A stretch of 64,000 nucleotides of DNA from Fimbriiglobus ruber (GCF_002197845.1 NZ_NIDE01000017.1:1-64000), one strand, 5' to 3'; counted from the first letter of the stretch, positions 32,053 through 40,371 are shown. The notes: generated by a model from the letters alone, not told the origin. Numbers and translations are program-made.

Positions 32053-32664
32053 ATGGAAGGACAGGTCGAACCGAGCGAAACGCTCAGGCCTATAAGCTGG
32101 GCACCGAACTATGCCGTTTCCGATCGGGGCAACGTCTACCGAGTCACGGTGCGGGATGGTGTGACTACTTACAGGAAACGGAAGCCATACCTCGGAAAGG
32201 TTGGATATTACGTCGTCACGATCCAAGGCGACCAGGGCAAAGCCCCTCCGCGCTACATCCACCGCTTGGTTGCCGAAGCCTTTCTCCCTCCTTGCCCAGC
32301 CAATCACGAAGTCAGGCACTTGGATGGAACCCGGACCAACAACTGCATCGAGAACCTAGCCTGGGGCACCCGTCTCGAAAACGTTCAGGACACAAGGCGG
32401 CATGGCCGTCTTCTGCGGGGCGAGGACATCACCGGTTCAAAGCTTTCGGAGACAGATGTTCGCGTCATTCGTTACTTACTCAGCCGTGGAGCGTCCATCT
32501 ACTCTATCTCATCCGTTTTCAAAATTTCCGACGCCGCCATCAAAAGTGTTCAGACCGGTCGTACTTGGAGCCACATAGAGGAGTCTGGAAGAGAGGTGTT
32601 CCGTGCTGAGGATAAATGCGATACCGAATACAGCGGCAGCCAAGGCGTATTATGCCCTGAGTGA
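32053..32664 (+). CDS. NUMOD4/HNH homing-type endonuclease
   Basis: 203 residues from ATG 32053 behind GGAGGG. N-terminal NUMOD4-like motif (SWAPNYAVSDRGNVYRV), then a HNH_3-type nuclease: PRYIHRLVAEAFLPPC, HEVRHLDGTRTNNCIENLAW and GTRLENVQDTRRHGRL, and a C-terminal HTH (SKLSETDVRVIRYLLSRGAS). The His of HLDG, the Asn of NCIENL and GT are typical. It overlaps the new relaxase start by 62 bp, so its last 20 residues are encoded by sequence that also codes for the relaxase N-terminus. Confidence 0.85.
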   Translation: MEGQVEPSETLRPISWAPNYAVSDRGNVYRVTVRDGVTTYRKRKPYLGKVGYYVVTIQGDQGKAPPRYIHRLVAEAFLPPCPANHEVRHLDGTRTNNCIENLAWGTRLENVQDTRRHGRLLRGEDITGSKLSETDVRVIRYLLSRGASIYSISSVFKISDAAIKSVQTGRTWSHIEESGREVFRAEDKCDTEYSGSQGVLCPE

Positions 32665-35479
32665 CTACATGATCGAGGGCGAGAATCTCACCGCTCACTG
32701 GCACGGCAAAGGCGCTGCCCTCCTCGGCCTAGAAGGAACCGTAGCCAAGGAAGACTTCGAGCGCCTCTGCGACAACCTCCACCCCAAAAGCGGTCTCCAG
32801 CTAACCGCGAAACACCTGGAGAACCGCCGCGTCGGATATGACCTAACTTTCAGTGTCAGCAAGTCCATCTCCATCCTCTACGCCCTTGGACAAGACGATC
32901 GTTTACCAAATGAATTCCGTGGCGCTGTTGCCGACACGATGGCTGAGATCGAAAGAGAGATGTCCACCCGTGTCAGGAGAAAGGGCGCCGACTTCGACCG
33001 TAAAACAGGAAACCTCGTCTGGGCCGATTTCACCCACCACACCTCAAGACCGATCAATGGAACCCCAGACCCTCAACTTCACGTTCATGCCGTGGTCTTC
33101 AACGCGACCTATGACTCTGAGGAAAAACAGTGGAAAGCTGGCCAATTCGGAGGCATCAAAGCTGATGCTCCTTACTTTCAAGCGATGTTCCGCACCCGCT
33201 TAGCCAACAGACTCCAAGCTCTTGGTTATGACATCCGCAAAACGAAGGACGACTTCGAAATCACCGGAGTCCCCGAACGAACCATCAAGGAATTCTCCCG
33301 CCGAACGACGCTAATCGAGAAAACCGCTGACCTCCTTGGTATCAAGAAACCCGAGACCAAAGCCAAGCTCGGGGCCACAACAAGAGAACCCAAGAAAGAA
33401 GGCCAAACCTGGGATTCTCTGGTAAGGGGTTGGGAGGACCGCGTAACTCTCCGGGAACGCCACGCTATCCATGAGACTGTAGCCCACAAAGAAACGCCCC
33501 TACCTGAACTCGCCAACGCCTCCGCCCTGGATTGGGCGATGCGGCACAGTTTCGAGCGATCCTCCGTTGTCTCAGAACGCGAACTCGTCACCACTGCCCT
33601 GAAGCACGGCCTCGGCTCCGTCACCCCGGAAGGCATCTACAAGGAATTGGGAAGCCGAAAGGATCTCATCCGCCGAGAAATCGACGGCAGGACGATGGTC
33701 ACGACGAAAGGGGTTCTGGGTGAAGAGCGGAAGATCCTGGACTTCGCCCAAAAAGGAAGGGGCCGTTTCCGGCCCCTTTCCCGTGGCCTTACCTTGGCAG
33801 GAGTGGCCGCGAAAGAACAAAGCACACTTTCACACTTCGGGCAAGCGGTTTCTACAGGCAGCACCCTCACCCCCACAACTCCCACGGCTCATAGCCAACC
33901 GATGGAGGGCAGCACCGCAGGGAAGGTAAAGGAATTACCTGCCGCCTCCGACCTCGTCACGCTTTCGCCCGTTGGTCAAGCCGATGTCCCGCGCAGGGTC
34001 AATGCCGCACCCAGCCTCGAATCTGGGCCTATTTCTGCCTCCGATCCGCGCACCCTCTCCACCTCCCAACTCGCTGCCGTACGCCATGCCTGGTACTCCC
34101 GCGACCCCTTGATCCTCATCCGGGGCGCTGCCGGCACCGGTAAGACGACCATGACCAAAGCCCTTCTCAAGGATGTTGATGTCCCCTGGGTGATCCTCGC
34201 TCCTTCAGCAGAAGCCTCCCGTGGCGTTCTACGTCGTGAGGGATTTGAAGGAGCAGAAACCCTGGCGAAGTTCCTCTTTGATGACGAAACCCAACAACAA
34301 GCCCGCAACGGCCTCATCGTTCTGGATGAAGCCTCCCTTGCTGGCGCTCACGACATGGCTCGGCTCATTCAGGTAGCTGACTCAATTCGCGCCAGGATTC
34401 TCCTCCTGGGGGACCGTAGACAGCACAAGAGCGTTGCCCGTGGTGATGTCCTGACACTCCTTGAGGACCGCGCCGGCCTACCCGTAGCCGAGGTCTCAGA
34501 AATCCGCCGTCAGGGTGGCGAGTACCGTGAGGCCGTGAAACTCGCCAGTCAGGGAAGGGTGTCAGACGCCTTCGAGAAGCTTGACAGGCTCGGCTGGGTG
34601 AAGCAGGGTGGGGACATCGCCGGAGACTACATTGCCGCGATCCGTGACGGGAAGTCGGTACTCGTTGTAAGCCCAACGCACGCCGAGGGAGATCAGGTCA
34701 CCGCTGCGATCCGGGCACGTCTGAAGCAGGAAGGGAGACTGAAGGGTGAGGAGAAGACATTTGACGGGCTATCGCCTCTGCATCTTACCGAAGCGGAACG
34801 GTCTGAGTCAGCCAATCTCGAAGGGCGTGTGGCGGTATTCGTTCGATCTGCGGGGACTCATAAAGCTGGAGACCGCGTGGCAGTCGACGCGGGAAACCGT
34901 GCCGAGCTTTCCCAGCGAGCGAAGTCTATTGCCGTATACGATCGTTCGACGCTCGCTCTCGCGGTTGGCGACTCTCTCCGCATCACCGCCAACGGCAAAG
35001 ACCTCTCCGGAAGCCACCGCCTGAACAACGGTGCCACCTACACCGTGGACGGCTTCACCGATGCCGGGAATATCCGTCTCAACAACGGCTGGGTCATTTC
35101 CAAAGACTTCGGGCATCTCGCGCCGGGATATGTCGTCACGTCGCATGCCAGCCAGGGCAAGACAGTGGACATCGCCTTGCTCGCGATGGGAAATCAGTCG
35201 GTCAGAGCGATGGGGAGTGAGCAGTTCTATGTTTCGACCTCACGGGCGCGGCAAAAGACGCAGATTTATTGCGATGACAAAGAGGCCGTTCGCGATGCCA
35301 TTCAGCGGGACGATCAACGGATGCTTGCGTCCGAGCTCGTTCGGGCTCCGCGAAAGGGCATCAAGGAAAAGCTCAAGAAGCGAGTCGCTTTCCTCCGTGA
35401 ACTCGGCTCCCGAGTCATGGACGGCGTGAGAAGCCGTGGAATGGAGAAGCGACGCGATCTTACCCACGAGTTGGGGTAA
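32603..35479 (+). CDS. MobF (TrwC/TraI-type) relaxase-helicase
   Basis: 958 residues, GTG start behind GAGAGG. Relaxase domain: Tyr16/Tyr17/Tyr22 (AKAYYALSDYM), GYDLTFSVSKSISILYALG and the His triad His146, His160, His162 (DPQLHVHAVVFN). Helicase domain: Walker A RGAAGTGKTTMTKALL (about 507), Walker B LIVLDEASLAG, LLLGDRRQHKSVARGD, and a late motif VTSHASQGKTVDIALLA. The protein nicks oriT and unwinds the transferred strand in conjugation. A full T4SS is not in the window, so this may be a mobilisable unit. The start codon and 5' end come from the endonuclease insert. Confidence 0.93.
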   Translation: MLRINAIPNTAAAKAYYALSDYMIEGENLTAHWHGKGAALLGLEGTVAKEDFERLCDNLHPKSGLQLTAKHLENRRVGYDLTFSVSKSISILYALGQDDRLPNEFRGAVADTMAEIEREMSTRVRRKGADFDRKTGNLVWADFTHHTSRPINGTPDPQLHVHAVVFNATYDSEEKQWKAGQFGGIKADAPYFQAMFRTRLANRLQALGYDIRKTKDDFEITGVPERTIKEFSRRTTLIEKTADLLGIKKPETKAKLGATTREPKKEGQTWDSLVRGWEDRVTLRERHAIHETVAHKETPLPELANASALDWAMRHSFERSSVVSERELVTTALKHGLGSVTPEGIYKELGSRKDLIRREIDGRTMVTTKGVLGEERKILDFAQKGRGRFRPLSRGLTLAGVAAKEQSTLSHFGQAVSTGSTLTPTTPTAHSQPMEGSTAGKVKELPAASDLVTLSPVGQADVPRRVNAAPSLESGPISASDPRTLSTSQLAAVRHAWYSRDPLILIRGAAGTGKTTMTKALLKDVDVPWVILAPSAEASRGVLRREGFEGAETLAKFLFDDETQQQARNGLIVLDEASLAGAHDMARLIQVADSIRARILLLGDRRQHKSVARGDVLTLLEDRAGLPVAEVSEIRRQGGEYREAVKLASQGRVSDAFEKLDRLGWVKQGGDIAGDYIAAIRDGKSVLVVSPTHAEGDQVTAAIRARLKQEGRLKGEEKTFDGLSPLHLTEAERSESANLEGRVAVFVRSAGTHKAGDRVAVDAGNRAELSQRAKSIAVYDRSTLALAVGDSLRITANGKDLSGSHRLNNGATYTVDGFTDAGNIRLNNGWVISKDFGHLAPGYVVTSHASQGKTVDIALLAMGNQSVRAMGSEQFYVSTSRARQKTQIYCDDKEAVRDAIQRDDQRMLASELVRAPRKGIKEKLKKRVAFLRELGSRVMDGVRSRGMEKRRDLTHELG

Positions 35480-35550
35480 CGAGAGCCTAACAGTTGCGCG
35501 AAGAATCGGCCTCTGCTAGGCTCCCTCCACGATCAAATGGAGGAGAGAGT

Positions 35551-35952
35551 ATGACGAAAACTGCGAAAGGCGCAAGCCCTTTGAAGGCGCTAAGCATCCG
35601 GCAACCCTGGGCGTGGCTCATCGTCAATGGGCACAAACCTTACGAGAACAGAACTTGGTCCACAAAGGTAAGAGGCGAGATCTTGATCCATGCCAGCAAG
35701 GCCTTCGACAAAGCCGGCTACGCTTGGGTCCGTGAGAACTTCCCTGAAATCGACATGCCTTTGCCCCAACAGTTTCCCCGCGGTGGGATCGTCGGAAAAG
35801 CCAATTTGTGGGAAGTGGCGACGGCAAGTTCCTCTCCGTGGTTTTCCGGTCCGTTCGGCTTCTGTCTGGCCCGAGCGAAGCCTACCCATTTCAAAGCCTG
35901 CCAAGGTCAACTCGGCTTTTTCATTCCGAGCGAACTGAGTGAGGCCGCATGA
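35551..35952 (+). CDS. ASCH-domain protein
   Basis: 133 residues with KALSIRQPWAWLIVNGHKPY and ENRTWSTKVRGEILIHASK, then GGIVGKANLWEV and GPFGFCLARAKPTHFKACQG. This is the ASCH fold (PUA-like), with the W-A-x-x-I-x-x-G-x-K and E-x-R-x-W signature of RNA-binding or hydrolase members. GGAGGAGAG precedes ATG 35551. It overlaps the Lar-like gene by 4 bp. Role in a mobile element may be RNA or modified-base binding. Confidence 0.85.
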   Translation: MTKTAKGASPLKALSIRQPWAWLIVNGHKPYENRTWSTKVRGEILIHASKAFDKAGYAWVRENFPEIDMPLPQQFPRGGIVGKANLWEVATASSSPWFSGPFGFCLARAKPTHFKACQGQLGFFIPSELSEAA

Positions 35953-36524
35953 CCGGAACTGAACTTCTTCCGTGCCCCTTCTGCCGCTCGACAGACATCA
36001 AGCTTTACGGCAACGACTGGTTTGTTGCCTGTGAGAATTGTGACGCGCAGGGTCCGAAAGCCTTGAACCCGGCGGACAGCGCGATTTCTTTCTGGAATAC
36101 CCGTAACACCGCAGCTAGCGGAGCTGGCACCGCTGCAAGCACTGGGCGTAGCACCGAAGGGGTGGAAGGCTCTCAGTCGTTGATAGAGAAGTTGGCTGCA
36201 AGAGCCGATCGGGCAGATATGTGGACCGGCGAAACGCCAGTCATCTGGCTGAAGGAAGCAGAGTACGTCATCCGCCAGCATCAAGGCGAACTGTTCCTGG
36301 GATACTGCGCGCATAATGGCCTATGCGTTCGAGATCGTGCCGCACCCTCCGCCCTGACCGAAGCCGAAAGGCGGGAAGCGGTGGAGGCAATGACGGCACG
36401 GATCATTAAGGAAGCCTTCGCCTTGGAAGGAATACCAATCAAGGCGATTTTCGCCGAGAACCTGCTCGGCCAGGCAGCCCTCGCCGCCCTGCTGGAGAAG
36501 TACGAACTGCGGAGGCGGAGATGA
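35949..36524 (+). CDS. Lar-like restriction-alleviation protein with extension
   Basis: 191 residues. The N-terminal 55 residues match Lar-type zinc ribbons: LLPCPFCRSTDIKLYGNDWF, VACENCDAQGPKALNP and AISFWNTR. Lar proteins blunt type I restriction. The remaining helical part (from about 70) is unlike Lar and ends ALAALLEKYELRRRR. It begins a chain of overlapping small genes (ATGA junctions at 36521, 36625, 36738 and 37010). Function as restriction alleviation is inferred from the zinc-ribbon family. Confidence 0.75.
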   Translation: MTGTELLPCPFCRSTDIKLYGNDWFVACENCDAQGPKALNPADSAISFWNTRNTAASGAGTAASTGRSTEGVEGSQSLIEKLAARADRADMWTGETPVIWLKEAEYVIRQHQGELFLGYCAHNGLCVRDRAAPSALTEAERREAVEAMTARIIKEAFALEGIPIKAIFAENLLGQAALAALLEKYELRRRR

Positions 36525-36628
36525 GTTTCATCAAATGGACAATCTGCACGGTCGTTTCACAACTTTGCCGGCTCGAGGATTGGCTGAGGAAAAAGATCGA
36601 GCTTGATGAATATTGGAGGCGGAAATGA
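36521..36628 (+). CDS. Small protein, 35 aa
   Basis: MSFIKWTICTVVSQLCRLED followed by WLRKKIELDEYWRRK. Coupled at both ends by ATGA overlaps, which supports it as a gene despite its size. It may be an amphipathic or membrane-associated peptide. Confidence 0.5.
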   Translation: MSFIKWTICTVVSQLCRLEDWLRKKIELDEYWRRK

Positions 36629-36741
36629 AGCGCCTCGTCTTTTGTCTCATTCTGTCCCTGCTCCTATCTGGCTGTGTGTCGCCCCGGGCGATCTACTGCG
36701 GTCTCATCGTGCGGCAGGAAGGGGCGAAGGAGTGCGAATGA
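36625..36741 (+). CDS. Small lipoprotein, 38 aa
   Basis: MKRLVFCLILSLLLSGCVSP has a textbook lipobox (LLSGC) after a hydrophobic signal. The mature chain is only about 22 residues and contains two further cysteines. Entry-exclusion or lysis-type lipoproteins of mobile elements can be this short; the role here is unknown. Confidence 0.65.
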   Translation: MKRLVFCLILSLLLSGCVSPRAIYCGLIVRQEGAKECE

Positions 36742-37013
36742 GCGTCGGCGGCACTGTCTACAACATGGCCAACACGAAGGATGGCTTCACCAAGTTCTGG
36801 GTGCGGGACAATCGCGACCGTACCTGTGTCATTGGCGACGAATCGAACCTACGGCCCAAGGTCTCGTTGGGTGAGACGATCTGGTGGCAGTCAGGGAAAA
36901 TCTACGTTCACCGTGACGGAAAGGACGTGCCGTTTCCGAAGATTGGATATTCCACCGATGCTGGTCCAAAATTCACGGCCCTATCCGAGACAGCGGATGA
37001 GGCAACTGCATGA
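36738..37013 (+). CDS. Hypothetical 91-aa protein
   Basis: Beta-rich: TVYNMANTKDGFTKFWVRDN, ETIWWQSGKIYVHRDGKDVP. Coupled upstream and downstream by 4-bp overlaps in the chain that begins with the Lar-like gene. No family recognised; similar small proteins accompany phage operons. Confidence 0.6.
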   Translation: MSVGGTVYNMANTKDGFTKFWVRDNRDRTCVIGDESNLRPKVSLGETIWWQSGKIYVHRDGKDVPFPKIGYSTDAGPKFTALSETADEATA

Positions 37014-37198
37014 ACGACTTTGAAAGGGCGCAGATGCGGGGCTGGTGCGTCAGCTACGCGCTTCACGTCCACAAGAAAAAGGCCAAATCGTTGACGACAA
37101 AGCAGGTGGTCCGCGATGCGGCGGAGATAGCGAAGTTCGTACTAGACATGCCCGATGCAGAAGTTGTCAAACTCGTCAAAGACAAGAGCGGCGCCTAA
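37010..37198 (+). CDS. Hypothetical 62-aa helical protein
   Basis: MNDFERAQMRGWCVSYALHV then SLTTKQVVRDAAEIAKFVLD. Last gene of the overlapping chain from 35551; repeat copy D starts 5 bp after its stop. Confidence 0.6.
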   Translation: MNDFERAQMRGWCVSYALHVHKKKAKSLTTKQVVRDAAEIAKFVLDMPDAEVVKLVKDKSGA

Positions 37199-37203
37199 TC
37201 GCC

Positions 37204-37284
37204 GCGTCAGGGATCGAAGCGATTCAGTCCGAAGGACCGCAGCGAAGCGAAGTCGCGCAGAGCCCGACCCGAAGGGTGACGCCC
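37204..37284 (+). repeat. GNA-hairpin repeat, copy D
   Basis: Closing arms GCGTC (37204) and GACGC (37278). Hairpins ATCG-AAG-CGAT, GTCC-GAA-GGAC and terminal CCC-GAA-GGG; the conserved segment reads AGCCCGA here instead of AGCACGCGA. Confidence 0.72.
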
Positions 37285-37348
37285 CAAACCTGTTGACCTC
37301 TTTCTCGAACTGATGCATTCTCGCCCAGAACCAACGGAGCTAACAAAA

Positions 37349-37759
37349 ATGGCACCCAATAAGATCTTGGAACAGTGGCGCGAAGGCAATAACCGCTCAG
37401 CGGAAAAACCCCAGGAAGACCCCCTCGATCCCCCTGGAGACACCTTTGAGGAACCCTCCGGAGACGGAAGAACCTCCCGCCATCAGGTCTTTGGCATCCA
37501 GATCGAGGACTCCAACCGAGACCTTTGGTTCATTCCCTACGCCACTATCCTCCCCTCCAAGCTCGGCCCCGTAAACGGAGGGAGGTACACCTTCAAGATC
37601 GCCGGCGACACCGAAAACATCGAACTCGAAATCGAAGGCCCCGTCTCTGCCGTGAGGTACGCCCTGGACAAGCTATGCTCGGGTAAGAGAGAACTTCTCC
37701 GCCCCAACGAATTAACAATTACCGCGATCCGGGTGAAGGTGGTGCCGGTGAAGAAGTAA
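37349..37759 (+). CDS. Hypothetical 136-aa protein
   Basis: Acidic, proline-rich N-terminus (about 1-45) and a C-terminal domain RHQVFGIQIEDSNRDLWFIP, GGRYTFKIAGDTENIELEIE, ELTITAIRVKVVPVKK. The codon pattern of the second half, with many CCC/TCC codons, differs from its neighbours. I do not recognise a family. Confidence 0.6.
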   Translation: MAPNKILEQWREGNNRSAEKPQEDPLDPPGDTFEEPSGDGRTSRHQVFGIQIEDSNRDLWFIPYATILPSKLGPVNGGRYTFKIAGDTENIELEIEGPVSAVRYALDKLCSGKRELLRPNELTITAIRVKVVPVKK

Positions 37760-37760
37760 T

Positions 37761-38087
37761 TCACCGTCCCTTGAACGGTTCGACGTTTTCCAATTCGCGG
37801 ACCAAACCGCCACTCTCGCGGAACGCACGCCATTCCTGGTGGTGAGCCGAGCAGTAATGCAAATCCGGCCCAATCAGGTGAGCACAATCGTCGCAGAGCT
37901 TGCGGTCACAGGTTTTGCTCTTTCCAATCGGGAAGTCGCACAGGATCTCGGTCACCCCGCCGCAGTCGCAGTGCGGGCCGAGCCTGCCGCAAATGAAGAT
38001 GGGTGAACTCTCTTCCGGACGAAAGACGCGTCCTTGGGCATCCCGAAAAGCCCGACCTTTCCCGCGTTTCACGACGTAACATGGCAT
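37761..38087 (-). CDS. Zinc-binding protein, 108 aa
   Basis: From ATG 38085-38087: MPCYVVKRGKGRAFRDAQGR. Cys/His pairs CDCGGVTEILCDFP, CDRKLCDDCAHLIGPDLHYC and SAHHQEW form one or two zinc sites. The last 12 residues recur in a 35-bp fragment at 40073. Known only as a small phage/plasmid type of zinc protein; role unknown. Confidence 0.7.
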   Translation of the reverse strand: MPCYVVKRGKGRAFRDAQGRVFRPEESSPIFICGRLGPHCDCGGVTEILCDFPIGKSKTCDRKLCDDCAHLIGPDLHYCSAHHQEWRAFRESGGLVRELENVEPFKGR

Positions 38088-38231
38088 GAGCCGAGAATGC
38101 CACGGGATCGGGGTTGGGTCAACTAGTAGGTCCGGACATTGCATCACTTTTTTCGCACCACCGCCGCGATTTCGCAGTAGCTCCGGCATTTTTACGGTGT
38201 ATCCTGCCTTTGCCGGAGTATAGGTTTAAGC

Positions 38232-39338
38232 GTGGCATTCCTGTCGGAGATGACAATGCACCGTGATTCGGCAGTTCAAGAAGTACGTGTGCGGTCCGTC
38301 CGAGTGCCAATGACCGAACCGCACAAAACCGCCGGAGGCATCGTCGCGGAATCCCCGCTGATCTTGACAGACGTTGTCACCGACAGCGGCACTATTGGCC
38401 ACAGCCTGCTGTTCACCTACACGCCGGCCGCGCTCAAGCCTACAGCCGAATTGATCCGTAACATCGAACCGCTGATTAAGGGCGAGCCGTTGGCCCCCGC
38501 CGAAATCGAGCAAAAGCTAACAAAGAAGTTCCGACTGCTCGGAACACAGGGCTTGGTCGGCATGGCGCTCGCGGCTATCGATATGGCAATGTGGGACGCA
38601 CTGGCCCGCATCCATGACTTGCCGCTCGTGCGGCTATTGGGCGGGTCTGTAAAGCCTATCCGCTGTTACGGCCCTGTGGGATTCGATGGCGAGGAAGGTT
38701 CCGCGAGGGCCGCCGAGCGAGCCGTTTCCCGAGGGTTCAGGGGCGTCAAGGCTAAAATCGGCTATGCCACCGTGAAGGAAGACGTAAACGTCGTCCGAGC
38801 CATGCGAAAAGCCGTCGGCCCGGATGTCGCCATCATGGTGGATTACAACCAGTGCCTGACGCCAGCCGAGGCAATCGCGCGGTTGCGAGTGCTCGACGAT
38901 GAAGGTCTCGTATGGGTTGAAGAGCCGACACTTGCCCACGATTACGCCGGGCACGCGCGGGTATCGCGAGAGGCCCGCACGCCCATCCAGTGCGGGGAGA
39001 ACTGGTGGGGTATCCTCGATATGAGACACGCGATCGAGGCGGGGGCGTCGGACCTTGTGATGCCGGACGTGATGAAGATCGGCGGGGTCACCGGGTGGCT
39101 CCGCGCTGCGACTCTCGCACAGGCGAACAACCTCCAGGTGTCCAGCCACCTGTGGCCTGAGATCAGCGCACGATTGTTGTGCTGCACACCGACCGCTCAC
39201 TGGCTTGAGTACGCAGACTGGTGGAACCCGATCCTTGCGGAACCGTTACGCGTCGTGGACGGCATAGCGATCGTCGAGGACGCTCCTGGATCGGGCGTGG
39301 AATGGGATGAGGCCGCCGTGCAGCGCTTTGTCGTTTGA
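38232..39338 (+). CDS. Mandelate racemase-type enolase-superfamily enzyme
   Basis: 368 residues. N-terminal capping domain with MTEPHKTAGGIVAESPLILT and HSLLFTYTPAALKP, as in true mandelate racemase. Barrel residues: KAKIGY (both Lys of KxK), DYNQ (metal Asp), EEPTLAHDY (metal Glu), CGENWWG (metal Glu), PDVMKIGG and SSHLWPE (base His and Glu). The full base pair Lys/His of mandelate racemase is present, so a 1,1-proton transfer on an alpha-hydroxy acid is expected. Followed 23 bp later by a tautomerase, suggesting a catabolic pair. It looks like an ordinary metabolic gene carried in accessory DNA. Confidence 0.92.
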   Translation: MAFLSEMTMHRDSAVQEVRVRSVRVPMTEPHKTAGGIVAESPLILTDVVTDSGTIGHSLLFTYTPAALKPTAELIRNIEPLIKGEPLAPAEIEQKLTKKFRLLGTQGLVGMALAAIDMAMWDALARIHDLPLVRLLGGSVKPIRCYGPVGFDGEEGSARAAERAVSRGFRGVKAKIGYATVKEDVNVVRAMRKAVGPDVAIMVDYNQCLTPAEAIARLRVLDDEGLVWVEEPTLAHDYAGHARVSREARTPIQCGENWWGILDMRHAIEAGASDLVMPDVMKIGGVTGWLRAATLAQANNLQVSSHLWPEISARLLCCTPTAHWLEYADWWNPILAEPLRVVDGIAIVEDAPGSGVEWDEAAVQRFVV

Positions 39339-39361
39339 CGCATCCTTAAACCGGAGGGGCC

Positions 39362-39752
39362 ATGCCGTTTGTTCGGATCACACTGCTCCAAGGGATGAGC
39401 GATACCCAGGTTCGAGCTATCGCCGATGGCATCCATCAGGCAATGGTCGAGACTATAGACGTGCCGCCGGCGGACCGGTTCCAAGTCGTCCATGTGGTCG
39501 CCCCTGGGCGGCTGATTGCCGATCCATCGTACCTCGGTGTGCGGCGATCGGAAGTGGTCGTGTTTGTGGAGATCAGCTTGCACAAGGGCCGCTCGGACGA
39601 GATGAAGCAAGTGCTTCATCGGCGACAACCTAACGGTGGCGGCCGTTAGACCCGAAGACGTCTTCATCCTCCTGCACGACACCGGGTCCGCCGATTGGTC
39701 GTTCGGCAACGGCGAAGCACAGGTGCTTCAGGCGGGCTTTCGTGCGCACTAG
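39362..39752 (+). pseudogene. Tautomerase-family enzyme, frameshifted
   Basis: MPFVRITLLQGMSDTQVRAI with catalytic Pro2 (after Met removal, Pro1), then IHQAMVETIDVPPADRFQVV and GRSDEMKQVLHRR. The expected continuation (DNLTVAAVRPEDVFILLHD, ADWSFGNGEAQVLQ) lies in another frame to 39752; one base near 39622 breaks the protein. Members of this family (4-oxalocrotonate tautomerase-like) shift double bonds in catabolic pathways. GGAGGGGCC precedes ATG 39362. Confidence 0.82.
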
Positions 39753-39924
39753 GACAAAGCGTAAACCGTTCGCGCGATTCACTCCTGGTGCGATACTCCC
39801 CTGACTCGGTCCACTTATCCCGGCCTTCAAAAAGCAAGAGCCGCCCCGAAGGACAGCTCCGTGTACTGTTCCTACTCAGGTCAGCTACACCGGGCGATCA
39901 ACCCCCCTTACGGGTCTTGAGACG

Positions 39925-39951
39925 CTGCGGGCCGGGCTTGAGTACCGGCTG
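39925..39951 (+). repeat. 27-bp inverted repeat, right arm
   Basis: Exact reverse complement of 31876-31902. Both arms would read LRAGLEYRL in one frame, so they may be the conserved end of a lost gene as well as a repeat. Confidence 0.7.
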
Positions 39952-40072
39952 CCGTTGCATGGCCCTCTTGGCAGGGCTTCTGGCGGTCCAAGATTCGTGT
40001 GTCCTATCCACACCGCCGCAGCCGTCAGATTCTGCCACGGTGCCAGCGTCCGGTCAACCAACTTGTCGGCGG

Positions 40073-40107
40073 TCATCGAACGGCTTGACGTTCTCCAATT
40101 TGCGGAC
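40073..40107 (-). pseudogene. Fragment of a zinc-protein paralogue
   Basis: The minus strand reads VRKLENVKPFDD, matching the C-terminus VRELENVEPFKGR of the gene at 37761-38087; the first 35 bases align with few changes. The rest of the gene is missing. Confidence 0.5.
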
Positions 40108-40371
40108 CGTCCCGCGATTGGGTGCTTGAAGTGCTGCGAGACGGTGGGGAAGTGGTAATGCTTCTGGTTTTGAGGGACTGCCCCCACTCTTGTGAAAGCA
40201 GTCCTTTTGATAGCCCGGGCATCTGCGATTACCGTGAGTGTTCTTCGGAATCTGTTTTAGTTAGCCGCTAATTCAGATTAACTCTTCCGGTCGCTTGCCT
40301 TCATTTATGGCACGGTCCTGACCTTCGGTCAACCAAACCATTTCTGCCGCATGCGCTCCAGGAACTTCGCA

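Larger units (their letters stand above)
39753..40371. other. Gene-poor stretch with remnants
   Basis: Contains the right arm of the 27-bp inverted repeat (39925-39951) and a copy of the 3' end of the zinc-protein gene (40073-40107). No intact gene is supported. Confidence 0.5.

Noticed and set aside
31920-32609. A 229-codon protein starting with the relaxase stub
   Set aside because: After the first 13 codons it only shadows the endonuclease gene in another frame; no domain or codon support.
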